A DNA stretch of 64,000 nucleotides, taken from NCBI RefSeq assembly GCF_001439685.1, contig NZ_JYLH01000004.1:62001-126000 (forward strand). Direction: 5' to 3'. The position numbers and the translations under genes were made by a program. Each line of letters begins with the position of its first letter. The stretch's first letter is position 1. This document shows, in pieces, positions 8,830 to 16,920 of this stretch. Under the pieces are notes generated by a model. It ran no database searches. It worked only from the letters and a program-made list of their open reading frames with translations, and had not been told where the DNA came from. Origin of the DNA: Pseudomonas libanensis. Lineage in GTDB: Bacteria > Pseudomonadota > Gammaproteobacteria > Pseudomonadales > Pseudomonadaceae.

Positions 8830-11441
8830 GAGGGGGTGTTCTCCGTATCGGTGGACTTGCCGATCAGCGCTTCGGGCTCGGGCAAGGATTGATCAGTGGC
8901 CAGCGTGTCGCAGGGTAAATTCAGGGCATCGGTCAAGCCGTCAGCCGGCAAAACGGCAGGCAGCGTGAGGGTGCAGCGCTCGACACCGCCCCAGCTGACG
9001 ATCATCTGCTCGCCGGCGCGAATGCCGCTCAGGTAGACATGCCCGTCGTCATTCACAATTCCGGTGTCCTGCTGTTTGAGGTTCTTCACCGTCGCGCCGA
9101 AAGGCGGCGAACTGCTATCGGGCAGGCGTAGAACCGCCATGGCCTTTTCACCGGAAATCACTTCCAGCGAGCGATAGCCGATAGCCCCTTCGGTAAGCGT
9201 CAGTTGCGTCACTGACTGGGTGGCTTCGACATTGCTTGGCAAGCGCTCCAGATCCACGCTGGCCGCCGTACGCTGGTAGCTGCTGATGTCGGCGATGACC
9301 GCCTTGCCATAAGCGTTGCTGCGGGTCGGCGAGCCATAACCGCGCACCGGCACATCCGGCACGCCTGCGGTATCGACCATCAGGCGAGTGCCACCGGTGC
9401 TGTGGGTACGATGCAGCGCCGCACCGTGAGCCGTGAGCGTGCCACCGCCACGCGCCGACACGCCCAGGCTGCTGTAGCTGCCTTTTTGCGTGCTGGCGCT
9501 CACATCGATGTCAGCCTGATCGCCCACGTGGCTCAGGTAACCACCGGCTGCGTTGTTGCCGGCATTGAGCTGGTAACTGTTGCGCTCATCCAGACGATCG
9601 CTGTAGCGCGTCGAGAAGGTGTTTTTACCCGCGGCCTTATTGGCATCCATCGACAAGGTACCGGAACGGCCCAGCGGCAGGCTGACCGTCAACGCCATGC
9701 CGTTATCGCTGTAGTTGTATTCCTGACTGCGATACAGGTTCAGCGACAGGCTGAGGTTTTTCACGGTGCCGGCATTGAAGTAGCGCGACACCGACATATT
9801 CCAGCGTTGGGTGTCCGGGCGGTTCCAGTAGGTCTGCTTGTTGTAGCTGGCATAGACGGTGGCCCCAAGATCACGGAACTGTTTATTCACCGTCACCGTA
9901 TACAGCGCCTTGCTCGCGCCGATCGGTTTCCACCGCTCGCCGTACTCGTCGATGCCGTTGTGCTGGTGCCGCCCGGCGAGTTCACCGTTCAAGCCGTAAT
10001 GGCGAGCGTCCAGGTATTCACTCATGCTCAGGAAGTTCTTCTCGGAAAACCGGTAACCGGCAAAGGTCACTTGGCTGTCGTACTCTTCGAAGTTCTTCGA
10101 GTATTGCAGGCGGTAGGATTTACCCGAGAACGTCTCGTTCCATAGGCTTGCATGAGACTGGGTCACATCCAGCGAGACGGCGCCGAACGCCAGCAAGTCT
10201 CGCCCTGCGCCGACCGACAGCGCCCGATAGTTGTTGTCCGTGATACCGCCCCCAAACAGCGACCAACCATTGCTGATCCCCCAGGAGAATTCGCCAGTAC
10301 CGAAGACATTACCGTCGGAGCCGTACTGAAGGTTGGTCGGCCGCCCGCTCGCCAACTTGTAGCGCACCTGCCCGGGGCGTGTCAGGTAGGGAACGCCTGC
10401 CGTATTGAGTTGGAAGGTGTGGACCGAACCGTCCTGCTCTTCCACTCGCACATCCAACGTACCGGTGACAGCGTCGTTAAGGTCCTGAATACGGAATGGC
10501 CCTGCGGCAACCAAGGTTTCGTACAGCACGCGTCCCTGCTGGCTGACGATCACTTTGGCGTTGGTTCTCGCCACCCCGACCACTTCCGGCGCGTAACCGC
10601 GCAAGTTGGGCGGTAACTGGCTTTCGTCCGAGTTGAGCGCGGCACCGGTAAACCGGAAACTGTCGAACAAATCCGAATACAGGTAGTTCTCACCCACCAC
10701 CAGGCGCGCCTTCAGCGCGGGGACTGCACGATAAGCGTAGTAACGGCTCCACTCCAGCTTCTGCGGCCCGGCCGCCGAGCGGCGACCGTTCTCCACCCGC
10801 CCCTGCCAATCCGCTCTCAGCCGCCAGGCACCGGCGTTGGCGCCAACGGTGCCGTTGCCGCTGAGGTTAAAACGGTTGCCCTCGTTGCGCTGGTGGATCG
10901 ACTGCGCCGTCATGTTGTAGTCGACCAGCAGCCCAGGCACCCCCTCATCCCAACGTGAAGGCGGGTCCCAGTTGATGGCGCTGTACTCAAGGTAGGCCTG
11001 GGGCAGGCTGATGCTCAGGGTGGAGGTGGCCAAGTCGCCACTGACCTGCGTGCCAGGCAAGTCTTGAATATCCAGGCACTCCCCGCCTCGCCATCCAGTC
11101 AGTTTGGCAACTTCGACAGCCTTGAGACCCAATTGCTCCACCAAGGTTGGCGTTAAGCAAGCCTGGCTGCCCTTGGGGTCATCATCGGGTGGATAGAACG
11201 TTACCGGTTGTTCGGAAATAGCCTGAGTATTGATCTGCACCACCATTGAGTAAGTGCCAGGCAGAATGAATCCGCTGCGCGCAAACTGCGACAAGTCAAT
11301 GTTGGTGCGATCACTCAAATCAAGAACGTCGGTATTGAATTCTATATCGGCAACCGCATAGGCATTAGTTGCCAGTGACATCATCCCGCTAAAAAAAAGA
11401 CATGGGCGCAGCGTATTTTTGACTTTCGACGCATTCAACAT
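8826..11441 (-). CDS. outer-membrane fimbrial usher
   Basis: An 871-residue usher that forms the outer-membrane secretion and assembly pore for the pilus. After a signal segment (to about residue 29, NAYAVADIEFN) comes the N-terminal chaperone-binding domain, with 'GTYSMVVQINTQAI'. A 24-strand barrel follows with conserved 'LRGYAPEVVGVARTNAKVIV' and 'GPFRIQDLNDAVTGTLDVRV'. The C-terminal domains carry GYGSPTRSNAYGKAVI and a paired Cys ('CTLTLPAV...LPCDTL'). Length and order match the FimD/PapC family. It sits between the second pilin and the chaperone. Confidence 0.96.
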   Translation of the reverse strand: MLNASKVKNTLRPCLFFSGMMSLATNAYAVADIEFNTDVLDLSDRTNIDLSQFARSGFILPGTYSMVVQINTQAISEQPVTFYPPDDDPKGSQACLTPTLVEQLGLKAVEVAKLTGWRGGECLDIQDLPGTQVSGDLATSTLSISLPQAYLEYSAINWDPPSRWDEGVPGLLVDYNMTAQSIHQRNEGNRFNLSGNGTVGANAGAWRLRADWQGRVENGRRSAAGPQKLEWSRYYAYRAVPALKARLVVGENYLYSDLFDSFRFTGAALNSDESQLPPNLRGYAPEVVGVARTNAKVIVSQQGRVLYETLVAAGPFRIQDLNDAVTGTLDVRVEEQDGSVHTFQLNTAGVPYLTRPGQVRYKLASGRPTNLQYGSDGNVFGTGEFSWGISNGWSLFGGGITDNNYRALSVGAGRDLLAFGAVSLDVTQSHASLWNETFSGKSYRLQYSKNFEEYDSQVTFAGYRFSEKNFLSMSEYLDARHYGLNGELAGRHQHNGIDEYGERWKPIGASKALYTVTVNKQFRDLGATVYASYNKQTYWNRPDTQRWNMSVSRYFNAGTVKNLSLSLNLYRSQEYNYSDNGMALTVSLPLGRSGTLSMDANKAAGKNTFSTRYSDRLDERNSYQLNAGNNAAGGYLSHVGDQADIDVSASTQKGSYSSLGVSARGGGTLTAHGAALHRTHSTGGTRLMVDTAGVPDVPVRGYGSPTRSNAYGKAVIADISSYQRTAASVDLERLPSNVEATQSVTQLTLTEGAIGYRSLEVISGEKAMAVLRLPDSSSPPFGATVKNLKQQDTGIVNDDGHVYLSGIRAGEQMIVSWGGVERCTLTLPAVLPADGLTDALNLPCDTLATDQSLPEPEALIGKSTDTENTPS

Positions 11442-11458
11442 GAAAGCAACCCATCAAT

Positions 11459-12019
11459 TCAGAAGTATTCCAACTTGAACCGCACCGCGGCACTGTGAGC
11501 CCCAACTGCCAACGGCAATCCATTACCGACCAGAAAAAACCTGTAGTTGAGTGTCATGTCACCTTCGGCCAATGGCCGCGGGTCCATCCGTTGCCCCGGA
11601 ATACTTTCCTGGCCCGCAGAGTCCACGATATGCAAGGCAACCCCTTGTGAACCGCCGAACACCGCGAAGGAAAGCCCGGCCCTGTCGGTGGGGCCTTCGA
11701 ACGTCACTTGCATGTGCTTCCAATCGGGCAGGCTGGCGCCCGGTCGAGACGGGTCCGGTCGGCTCAAGGTGCAATTGACCAGGCGCAACTGGAAGGGATG
11801 GTCCGCCCCGCGGGTATTGCGCAACAGCCGGCCAACCGGTTCAGGAGGCATCTCGATGGTTTGATCGATACTGGACAGTTCAAGCCCGCAGGCTGAGTCA
11901 ACCACCTCTCCTCCCAGCGTGACGATCCCCTCGCCCTGCGACGCCGACTTGGCGAACGCGAAAGCACTGATGAACATCGTCAATGAAGAGGTGACAGCGA
12001 GACTTATGAATGTTTTCAC
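11459..12019 (-). CDS. fimbrial subunit
   Basis: A 186-residue secreted pilin-fold protein. The preferred start is GTG at 12019, preceded by GGGAGATAAAG, giving signal peptide MKTFISLAVTSSLTMFISAFAFA. The mature part has 'GIVTLGGEVVDSACGLELSS', a second Cys in 'LRLVNCTLSR' and an end strand SAAVRFKLEYF. An ATG at 12052 would add 11 residues before the signal peptide, which is less likely. It lies between the major pilin and the usher. Confidence 0.87.
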   Translation of the reverse strand: MKTFISLAVTSSLTMFISAFAFAKSASQGEGIVTLGGEVVDSACGLELSSIDQTIEMPPEPVGRLLRNTRGADHPFQLRLVNCTLSRPDPSRPGASLPDWKHMQVTFEGPTDRAGLSFAVFGGSQGVALHIVDSAGQESIPGQRMDPRPLAEGDMTLNYRFFLVGNGLPLAVGAHSAAVRFKLEYF

Positions 12020-12072
12020 CTTTATCTCCCGCCAGTTCCACCCCCGCCACACCGAGTGACGGGGGCGAGAAC

Positions 12073-12594
12073 TTACTGATAGGCCAAGGTGAAATTGGTG
12101 ACCGCGCTGAAATCGCCCGGAACGATGTCCCCGGTGGCGGCGCCTTGTACATAAGCGCCGAATTCCAACGTGTTTTCCCCTGCGCTGATGATTTGCGGGG
12201 CGGTAGGCACGCCCAACTTAACGAGGTCGCCACCGTGGGTCATCATGATGCCCATGTTGCCTGCACCACCGACCGTACCGATTGCACCTGGCACAACCGT
12301 GGAGGGTGCCGCGGTGAAGGTGGTGGTCACGGTGTTATCGGTCAGGCCCGCCAGGTCGCAACCTTCAAGCTCGATCAGCACACGACGGGCTTCGGACTTG
12401 CCTCCGGCTTGCAACTGATGCTTGGCGATCGCCCCCAGGTGAACGGTCTGGTCGACGGAATCGGGCTTGATAGAGCAAGCGCCCGAGTGAACCGACCCCA
12501 AAAACGTAACGGTTCCCTGCGATGCCTGCGCAACGGAGATCGAACCCACCAACAGACCGACAGACAACAGAGCGGCTTTCATTTTGATTTTCAT
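12073..12594 (-). CDS. major type 1 fimbrial subunit, first gene of the operon
   Basis: A 173-residue protein from ATG 12594 (MKIKMKAALLSVGLLVG...SVAQA signal peptide). The mature part begins near SQGTVTFLGSVHSGACSIKP, with the second Cys in 'LIELEGCDLAG'. It is Gly/Ala/Thr rich and ends SAVTNFTLAYQ. The low charge, the composition and the first position in the operon fit the major shaft pilin. The N-terminal 'GTVTFLGSVH' is the donor strand. The Met four codons later is an alternative start, and an upstream in-frame ATG at 12621 would extend the N-terminus before the signal peptide. Confidence 0.9.
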   Translation of the reverse strand: MKIKMKAALLSVGLLVGSISVAQASQGTVTFLGSVHSGACSIKPDSVDQTVHLGAIAKHQLQAGGKSEARRVLIELEGCDLAGLTDNTVTTTFTAAPSTVVPGAIGTVGGAGNMGIMMTHGGDLVKLGVPTAPQIISAGENTLEFGAYVQGAATGDIVPGDFSAVTNFTLAYQ

Positions 12595-12880
12595 GCACAG
12601 ATCCCACTTAACAAATGTCATTAAAAGAGCCCTCTCACAGCTGTGCGCAAGGCTATTAACTTACGGTTATGACCCACACGCCGGGCCGAGCAACTGACTG
12701 CTTTTCCAACTATTTGTATTGCAATCTGCTACTCGTTCAACGCCAGGCAAGTTTCCGCTTCACATTTGATTAAGTAAGCCAGCCAATTCATTTAATCGCG
12801 TAGCCGAGTTACATCATGACATATGGGAAATTTATGGCATTTTGCCAAAACTTCGAAAACGACCGAAGGAAGAAGACTAC

Positions 12881-12943
12881 ATGCAATTTAATGAGAACAA
12901 TTTACTGCCGGATATGTATGTAAGAACCGGATTACAAACCTAG
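12881..12943 (+). CDS. possible 20-residue peptide or gene remnant
   Basis: A short frame (MQFNENNLLPDMYVRTGLQT) starts at an ATG preceded by AAGGAAGAAG at ideal spacing and ends in TAG. It is divergent from the fimbrial operon, where a regulator gene often sits, so it may be the decayed start of such a gene. A chance occurrence is possible. Confidence 0.25.
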   Translation: MQFNENNLLPDMYVRTGLQT

Positions 12944-13050
12944 CATTTACTTGACCTGATCAACCTATCAATCAACCGGACGGCGCGTCCGACTATAAGA
13001 CGGACTTCCAGTTTGAAAGGGCCTGACTATTTATGCAGCGGGTACGCAAA

Positions 13051-13068
13051 GGGGGAGCAAGCTCCCCC
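13051..13068 (-). terminator. hairpin downstream of thiolase gene
   Basis: GGGGGAGC AA GCTCCCCC is a perfect 8-bp stem located 30 bp after the thiolase stop. On the minus strand it is followed by only a short T run (TTT), so it is a moderate terminator. Confidence 0.6.
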
Positions 13069-13097
13069 TCGGATGTTGAACAGGCCAGGGTCAGGAA

Positions 13098-14282
13098 CTA
13101 GCGCACGGCTTCGAACAACCCGGTGGCGCCCATGCCGCCGCCCACGCACATGGTCACAATGCCGTAGCGCAGGTTACGCCGCTGCAGCTCTCGCACCAGG
13201 TGGCCCACCTGTCGCGAGCCGGTCATGCCGAACGGATGGCCGATGGAGATCGAGCCGCCGTTGACGTTGTACCTGGCGTTGTCGATGTGCAGGCGGTCAC
13301 GCGCATACAGGCACTGGGAGGCAAACGCTTCGTTGAGTTCCCACAGGTCAATGTCCGCTACCTGCAAGCCCTTGGCCTTGAGCAGCTTGGGCACCGAGAA
13401 CACCGGGCCGATGCCCATCTCGTCCGGCGCGCAACCGGCGACGGTAAAGCCACGGAAAAACGCCTTGGGCTTGAGCCCCAGGGCCAGGGCTTTTTCCAGA
13501 CTCATGACCAACGTCATCGAGGCGCCATCGGACAATTGCGACGAGTTGCCCGCCGTCACCGAACCGTCTTCGGCAAATACCGGTTTCAGCCCACTGAGGC
13601 TGGCCAATGTGGTATCGGGGCGGTTGCAATCGTCGCGGTCGACCACGCCATCGAGCAGCTGCACTTCGCCGGTATTTTTGTCTTCGACTTTGTACGTGAC
13701 CGCCATCGGCACGATTTCATCGTTGAACAACCCGTCGGCCTGGGCCTGGGCGGTGCGTTGCTGGCTTTGCAGGGCGTACAGGTCCTGGTCTTCGCGACTG
13801 ACGTCGTAGCGACGCGCGACGATTTCAGCAGTCTGGCCCATGGGGAAATAAATGCCCGGCACCTGCTCCTTGAGCAGCGGGTTGATCAGGTTGTCGGTGT
13901 TGACGCTTTTCATGGTCAGGCTGATGGACTCCACACCGCCGGCGACGATGATGTCGCTGCAGCCCGAAGCGATCTGGTTGGCGGCAATGGCAATCGCCTG
14001 CAAGCCTGACGAACAGAAACGGTTGAGGGTCATGCCCGCAGTGCCGGTGCCCAGTTGCGAGAGCACTGCCACATTGCGCCCGATATTGTAGCCCTGGGCA
14101 CCTTCGTTGGAGCCGGCGCCGACGATGCAATCCTCGACCGTGGCCGGGTCGATGCCATTACGGCTCAGCAGCGCATTGACGCAATGGGCCGACATGTCAT
14201 CGGGACGGGTCTGGTTGAACTTGCCACGAAAGGACTTGGCCAGGCCGGTTCGCACGCTGTCGACGATCACTACTTCACGCAT
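13098..14282 (-). CDS. thiolase (acetyl-CoA C-acyltransferase)
   Basis: A 394-residue thiolase-fold enzyme. It either condenses two acetyl-CoA or thiolytically cleaves 3-ketoacyl-CoA. Visible catalytic elements are the nucleophile Cys in NRFCSSGLQ (about residue 90), 'NVNGGSISIGHPFGMTG' with the active-site His near 350, and CVGGGMGA with the second Cys near 380. 'WELNEAFASQ' is also present. Length equals the family norm. It stands alone, so the exact pathway (fatty acid, amino acid or ketone-body metabolism) is not set by context. The start MREVVIVDSVRTGLAK is the canonical N-terminus. Confidence 0.93.
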   Translation of the reverse strand: MREVVIVDSVRTGLAKSFRGKFNQTRPDDMSAHCVNALLSRNGIDPATVEDCIVGAGSNEGAQGYNIGRNVAVLSQLGTGTAGMTLNRFCSSGLQAIAIAANQIASGCSDIIVAGGVESISLTMKSVNTDNLINPLLKEQVPGIYFPMGQTAEIVARRYDVSREDQDLYALQSQQRTAQAQADGLFNDEIVPMAVTYKVEDKNTGEVQLLDGVVDRDDCNRPDTTLASLSGLKPVFAEDGSVTAGNSSQLSDGASMTLVMSLEKALALGLKPKAFFRGFTVAGCAPDEMGIGPVFSVPKLLKAKGLQVADIDLWELNEAFASQCLYARDRLHIDNARYNVNGGSISIGHPFGMTGSRQVGHLVRELQRRNLRYGIVTMCVGGGMGATGLFEAVR

Positions 14283-14410
14283 GGGCTTACCTCGATCTTG
14301 TGGTTGTGGATCGAGGATAGAGCCAGGCCCGGCCGGCTGCGATGATCATTCATCCCATGGATGCAAAAGCATGGCGCCGGCACACGATCTATTTACTGTG
14401 TAGAGAACAA

Positions 14411-14484
14411 AATGTGGGAGCGGGCTTGCCCCCGATAACGGAGTATCGGTCACAACAACTGTGTCTGAACCTCTGCTATCGGGG
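14411..14484. repeat. REP pair, right arm split by an inserted element
   Basis: AATGTGGGAGCGGGCTTGCC starts at 14411. Its complementary partner begins GCTATCGGGG at 14475, is interrupted by the element at 14485-15011, and resumes at 15012 as GCTATCGGGGGCAAGCCC. Confidence 0.8.
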
Positions 14485-15011
14485 CATAGGTATCTACACA
14501 ACTTTGGGGCGGTGCTGGACCTGTGGCGAGGGAACTTGCTCCCGTGACGGACTGACAGCCGGCGCTGATCTAACTGACGCGCCGCGATCCAAATGTGGGA
14601 GCTGGCTTGCCTGCGATGGCGGCCTGACAGTCAACACAGTTGGACCGTGTACATATCCATTCCTGCGGTAACGGCCACTTAGGGTTCCGCCCTGACGGCG
14701 GCTCACTTTTGAAAAGCGCAAAAGTAAGCAAAACGCTCTTGCCCCACCACTCGGCACCTCGCTTAGGCTCGGTGTGCCCGTAATCCGCCAGTGATTTGGG
14801 GGGCCGCCGCCACGCGCCATCCATGGCGCGGGGCGGCTAAACCGGCATCCCTGCCGGTTTACCCCCCAAATCTCTGTCGAATTCCGGCCAGCGTGGTTTA
14901 ACGGGGCGCCTAAGATCAAGATCAAAAGCCAGATCAAGATCAAGAGCGACTCGCTTCGCATCGTGGTTACCGTCGGCTGCTACAGCTTACAAAGTTGTGT
15001 AGATACCTATG
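14485..15011. mobile_element. 527-bp MITE-like element with perfect 22-bp terminal inverted repeats
   Basis: The left end (14485-14506, CATAGGTATCTACACAAC...) and the right end (14990-15011) are exact reverse complements over 22 bp. The element is flanked on both sides by the 10-bp direct repeat GCTATCGGGG (14475-14484 and 15012-15021), as expected for a target-site duplication. Inside are REP-like pieces (about 14518-14560 and 14595-14625), a nested palindrome (14793-14872, with TAAACCGGCA/TGCCGGTTTA at its core) and GATCAA direct repeats near 14911-14945. No transposase is encoded, so it would be mobilised in trans. A 155-codon open frame runs along it on the minus strand but ends inside the terminal repeat and looks non-coding. 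Confidence 0.8.
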
Positions 15012-15077
15012 GCTATCGGGGGCAAGCCCTAATGCAGATCAGTTAAGCGAACGCAATGTTCAAAGCGACGAAGATCA

Positions 15078-15171
15078 AATGTGGGAGCGGGCTTGCTCGC
15101 GAAAGCGGAGTGTCAGTCACTGAATCTTTAACTGAACCACCGCCATCGCAGGCAAGCCAGCTCCCACATTG
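15078..15171. repeat. REP inverted pair
   Basis: AAATGTGGGAGCGGGCTTGC at the left faces GGCAAGCCAGCTCCCACATT at the right. The arms belong to slightly different REP subtypes (GCGGGC versus GCTGGC). It lies between the MITE-like element and the end of pap. Confidence 0.8.
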
Positions 15172-15212
15172 GTCATGTATTGCCCACAGAATCAACGCCT
15201 GGCACAGATCCC

Positions 15213-15246
15213 CTGTGGGAGCGGGCAAGCCCCCTCCCACATTTGG
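15213..15246. repeat. short REP hairpin after pap
   Basis: TGTGGGAGCGGGCAAGCCCC followed by CTCCCACATTTG forms a short imperfect hairpin 20 bp downstream of the pap stop. It could serve as its transcript end. Confidence 0.6.
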
Positions 15247-15264
15247 ACCAATGTTCGATCCGGG

Positions 15265-16779
15265 CTATTTCTTTTTCTTCTTGTCGTGCTTGTCGCTTTT
15301 AGCGAACGCGTCTTCCAACGCACGATTGATGGTGCGCAGCACCTTGACCCGCGCCCAGCGCTTGTCGTTGGCTTCCACCAGCGTCCAGGGCGCTACCTCG
15401 GTGCTGGTGCGATCAACCATGTCGCCTACCGCCGCGCGATAGTCGTCCCACTTGTCGCGGTTGCGCCAATCGTCTTCGGTGATCTTGAAGCGCTTGAACG
15501 GGATCTCCTCGCGGGCCTGGAAGCGCTCCAGCTGCGTCTCCTTGTCGATGGCCAGCCAGAACTTGACCACGATCACACCGGCATCGCGCAGTTGCTCTTC
15601 GAAGTCATTGATCTCGCCATAGGCGCGCATCCAGTCCGCCGGGGTGCAGAAGCCTTCGATACGCTCCACCAGCACGCGGCCATACCAGGAGCGATCAAAC
15701 ACGGTGAACATGCCGCGCGCCGGGATCTTCTGCCAGAAGCGCCATAAATATGGCTGGGCGCGCTCGTCTTCACTGGGCGCAGCAATCGGCACGATGTGGT
15801 ACTGGCGCGGGTCCAGTGCCGCCGCCACACGGCGGATCGCCCCGCCCTTGCCCGCCGCGTCGTTGCCCTCGAACACACTTACCAGCGCGTGCCTGCGCAT
15901 GCGCTTGTCGCGCATCAGGCCCGAGAAGCGCGCCTGTTCGGTAATCAGCTGTTCCTCGTAATCGTCCTTGTCCAGGCGCAGGGTCATGTCGAGGCTGTCG
16001 AGCAGGCTCTTGTGGTCCACCGAGGCAAGCAAAGGCGCCGGGTTCATGCCGCTGGCCTTGACCTTGGCCTGTTTCAAGGCACTTTGCAGCCCATCCAGCA
16101 GGATCTTGCCCACGGTCAGCCCACGGTAATGCGGGTCGACGCCTTCGATCACATGCCACGGCGCATAATCGCGGCTGGTGCGGCGCAGCACACGCTCGCC
16201 GAAATGCACGAATTTGTCGTAGGTCTGGGACTGCTGCCAGTCCAGCGGGCTGATGCGCCAGCTGTGCAACGGGTCGTCGGCCAGGGCCTTGAGCCGCGCC
16301 TTCATCTGTTTTTTGGACAGGTGGAACCAGAACTTGAAGATCAGTGCGCCTTCGTCGCAGAGCATCTTTTCCAGGCGTTCGGCGCCGGCAATGGCCTGGT
16401 CCAGGCGGGCGTCCTTGATCTGCCCATGCACGCGGCCCTGCAGCATCTGGCTGTACCAGTTGCCAAAGAAAATGCCCATGCGGCCCTTGGCCGGCAGTTG
16501 CCGCCAGTAGCGCCAGGCCGGTGGGCGCGCCAGTTCTTCGTCGGTCTGCTGGTCAAAGGTGCGCACCTCGATCAGGCGCGGGTCCATCCACTCATTAAGC
16601 AACTTGACGGTCTCGCCTTTGCCCGCACCTTCGATGCCGTTGATCAGAATGATCACCGGGAAGCGCTTTTGCTGCTGCAGCTCGTACTGCGCCTCCAGCA
16701 AGGCCTCGCGCAGGGCCGGCACTTCGGCGTCGTAGGTGTCTTTGTCGATGGCGTGACCGATTTCGGCGGATTCGAACAT
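15265..16779 (-). CDS. pap: polyphosphate:AMP phosphotransferase (two-domain PPK2)
   Basis: A 504-residue cytoplasmic enzyme that transfers phosphate from polyphosphate to AMP, making ADP. Two PPK2 domains are present. The first has a Walker A-like loop GIEGAGKGE near residues 48-56. The second has FEGNDAAGKGGA near 300-312 and lid and Walker B regions ('FDRSWYGRVLVERI', 'VKFWLAID'). Double-domain architecture is typical of class II PPK2 (PAP). The C-terminus is Lys rich (KSDKHDKKKKK). The ATG at 16779 (MFESAEIG) was chosen over an upstream frame extension that would run towards mnmC. Confidence 0.93.
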   Translation of the reverse strand: MFESAEIGHAIDKDTYDAEVPALREALLEAQYELQQQKRFPVIILINGIEGAGKGETVKLLNEWMDPRLIEVRTFDQQTDEELARPPAWRYWRQLPAKGRMGIFFGNWYSQMLQGRVHGQIKDARLDQAIAGAERLEKMLCDEGALIFKFWFHLSKKQMKARLKALADDPLHSWRISPLDWQQSQTYDKFVHFGERVLRRTSRDYAPWHVIEGVDPHYRGLTVGKILLDGLQSALKQAKVKASGMNPAPLLASVDHKSLLDSLDMTLRLDKDDYEEQLITEQARFSGLMRDKRMRRHALVSVFEGNDAAGKGGAIRRVAAALDPRQYHIVPIAAPSEDERAQPYLWRFWQKIPARGMFTVFDRSWYGRVLVERIEGFCTPADWMRAYGEINDFEEQLRDAGVIVVKFWLAIDKETQLERFQAREEIPFKRFKITEDDWRNRDKWDDYRAAVGDMVDRTSTEVAPWTLVEANDKRWARVKVLRTINRALEDAFAKSDKHDKKKKK

Positions 16780-16920
16780 GGGCAGCTCCGTTTCAAGATG
16801 GCTCAAGACTAGCGGATTGGGCAATAACACGCGCAAGGAAATTCCACCCGCGCCTGCCATGGGTCAATTCATCGCGTGTTGATCAGCTAGAATGGCCGCC
16901 TTGTCTTTGCCGAGCCGCCC

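Larger units (their letters stand above)
12595..13097. promoter_or_regulatory. AT-rich upstream region of the fimbrial operon
   Basis: About 500 bp without a substantial gene, clearly more AT-rich than the genes on either side. It must hold the fimbrial promoter (minus strand). Visible items are a short inverted repeat TGGCATTTTGCCA (12835-12847), a 20-codon plus-strand ORF with a good ribosome-binding site (12881-12943), and a hairpin near 13051. No clear -35/-10 pair could be fixed by eye. Confidence 0.5.

Noticed and set aside
14494..14961. 155-codon minus-strand frame inside the MITE-like element
   Set aside because: It ends within the terminal inverted repeat, crosses REP pieces and palindromes, and has no protein-like pattern. 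Probably a product of repeat composition.
14411..15246. Possible CRISPR-like array of repeated GTGGGAG sequences
   Set aside because: Repeats alternate in orientation, vary in spacing and are Pseudomonas REPs; no regular spacers or cas genes.
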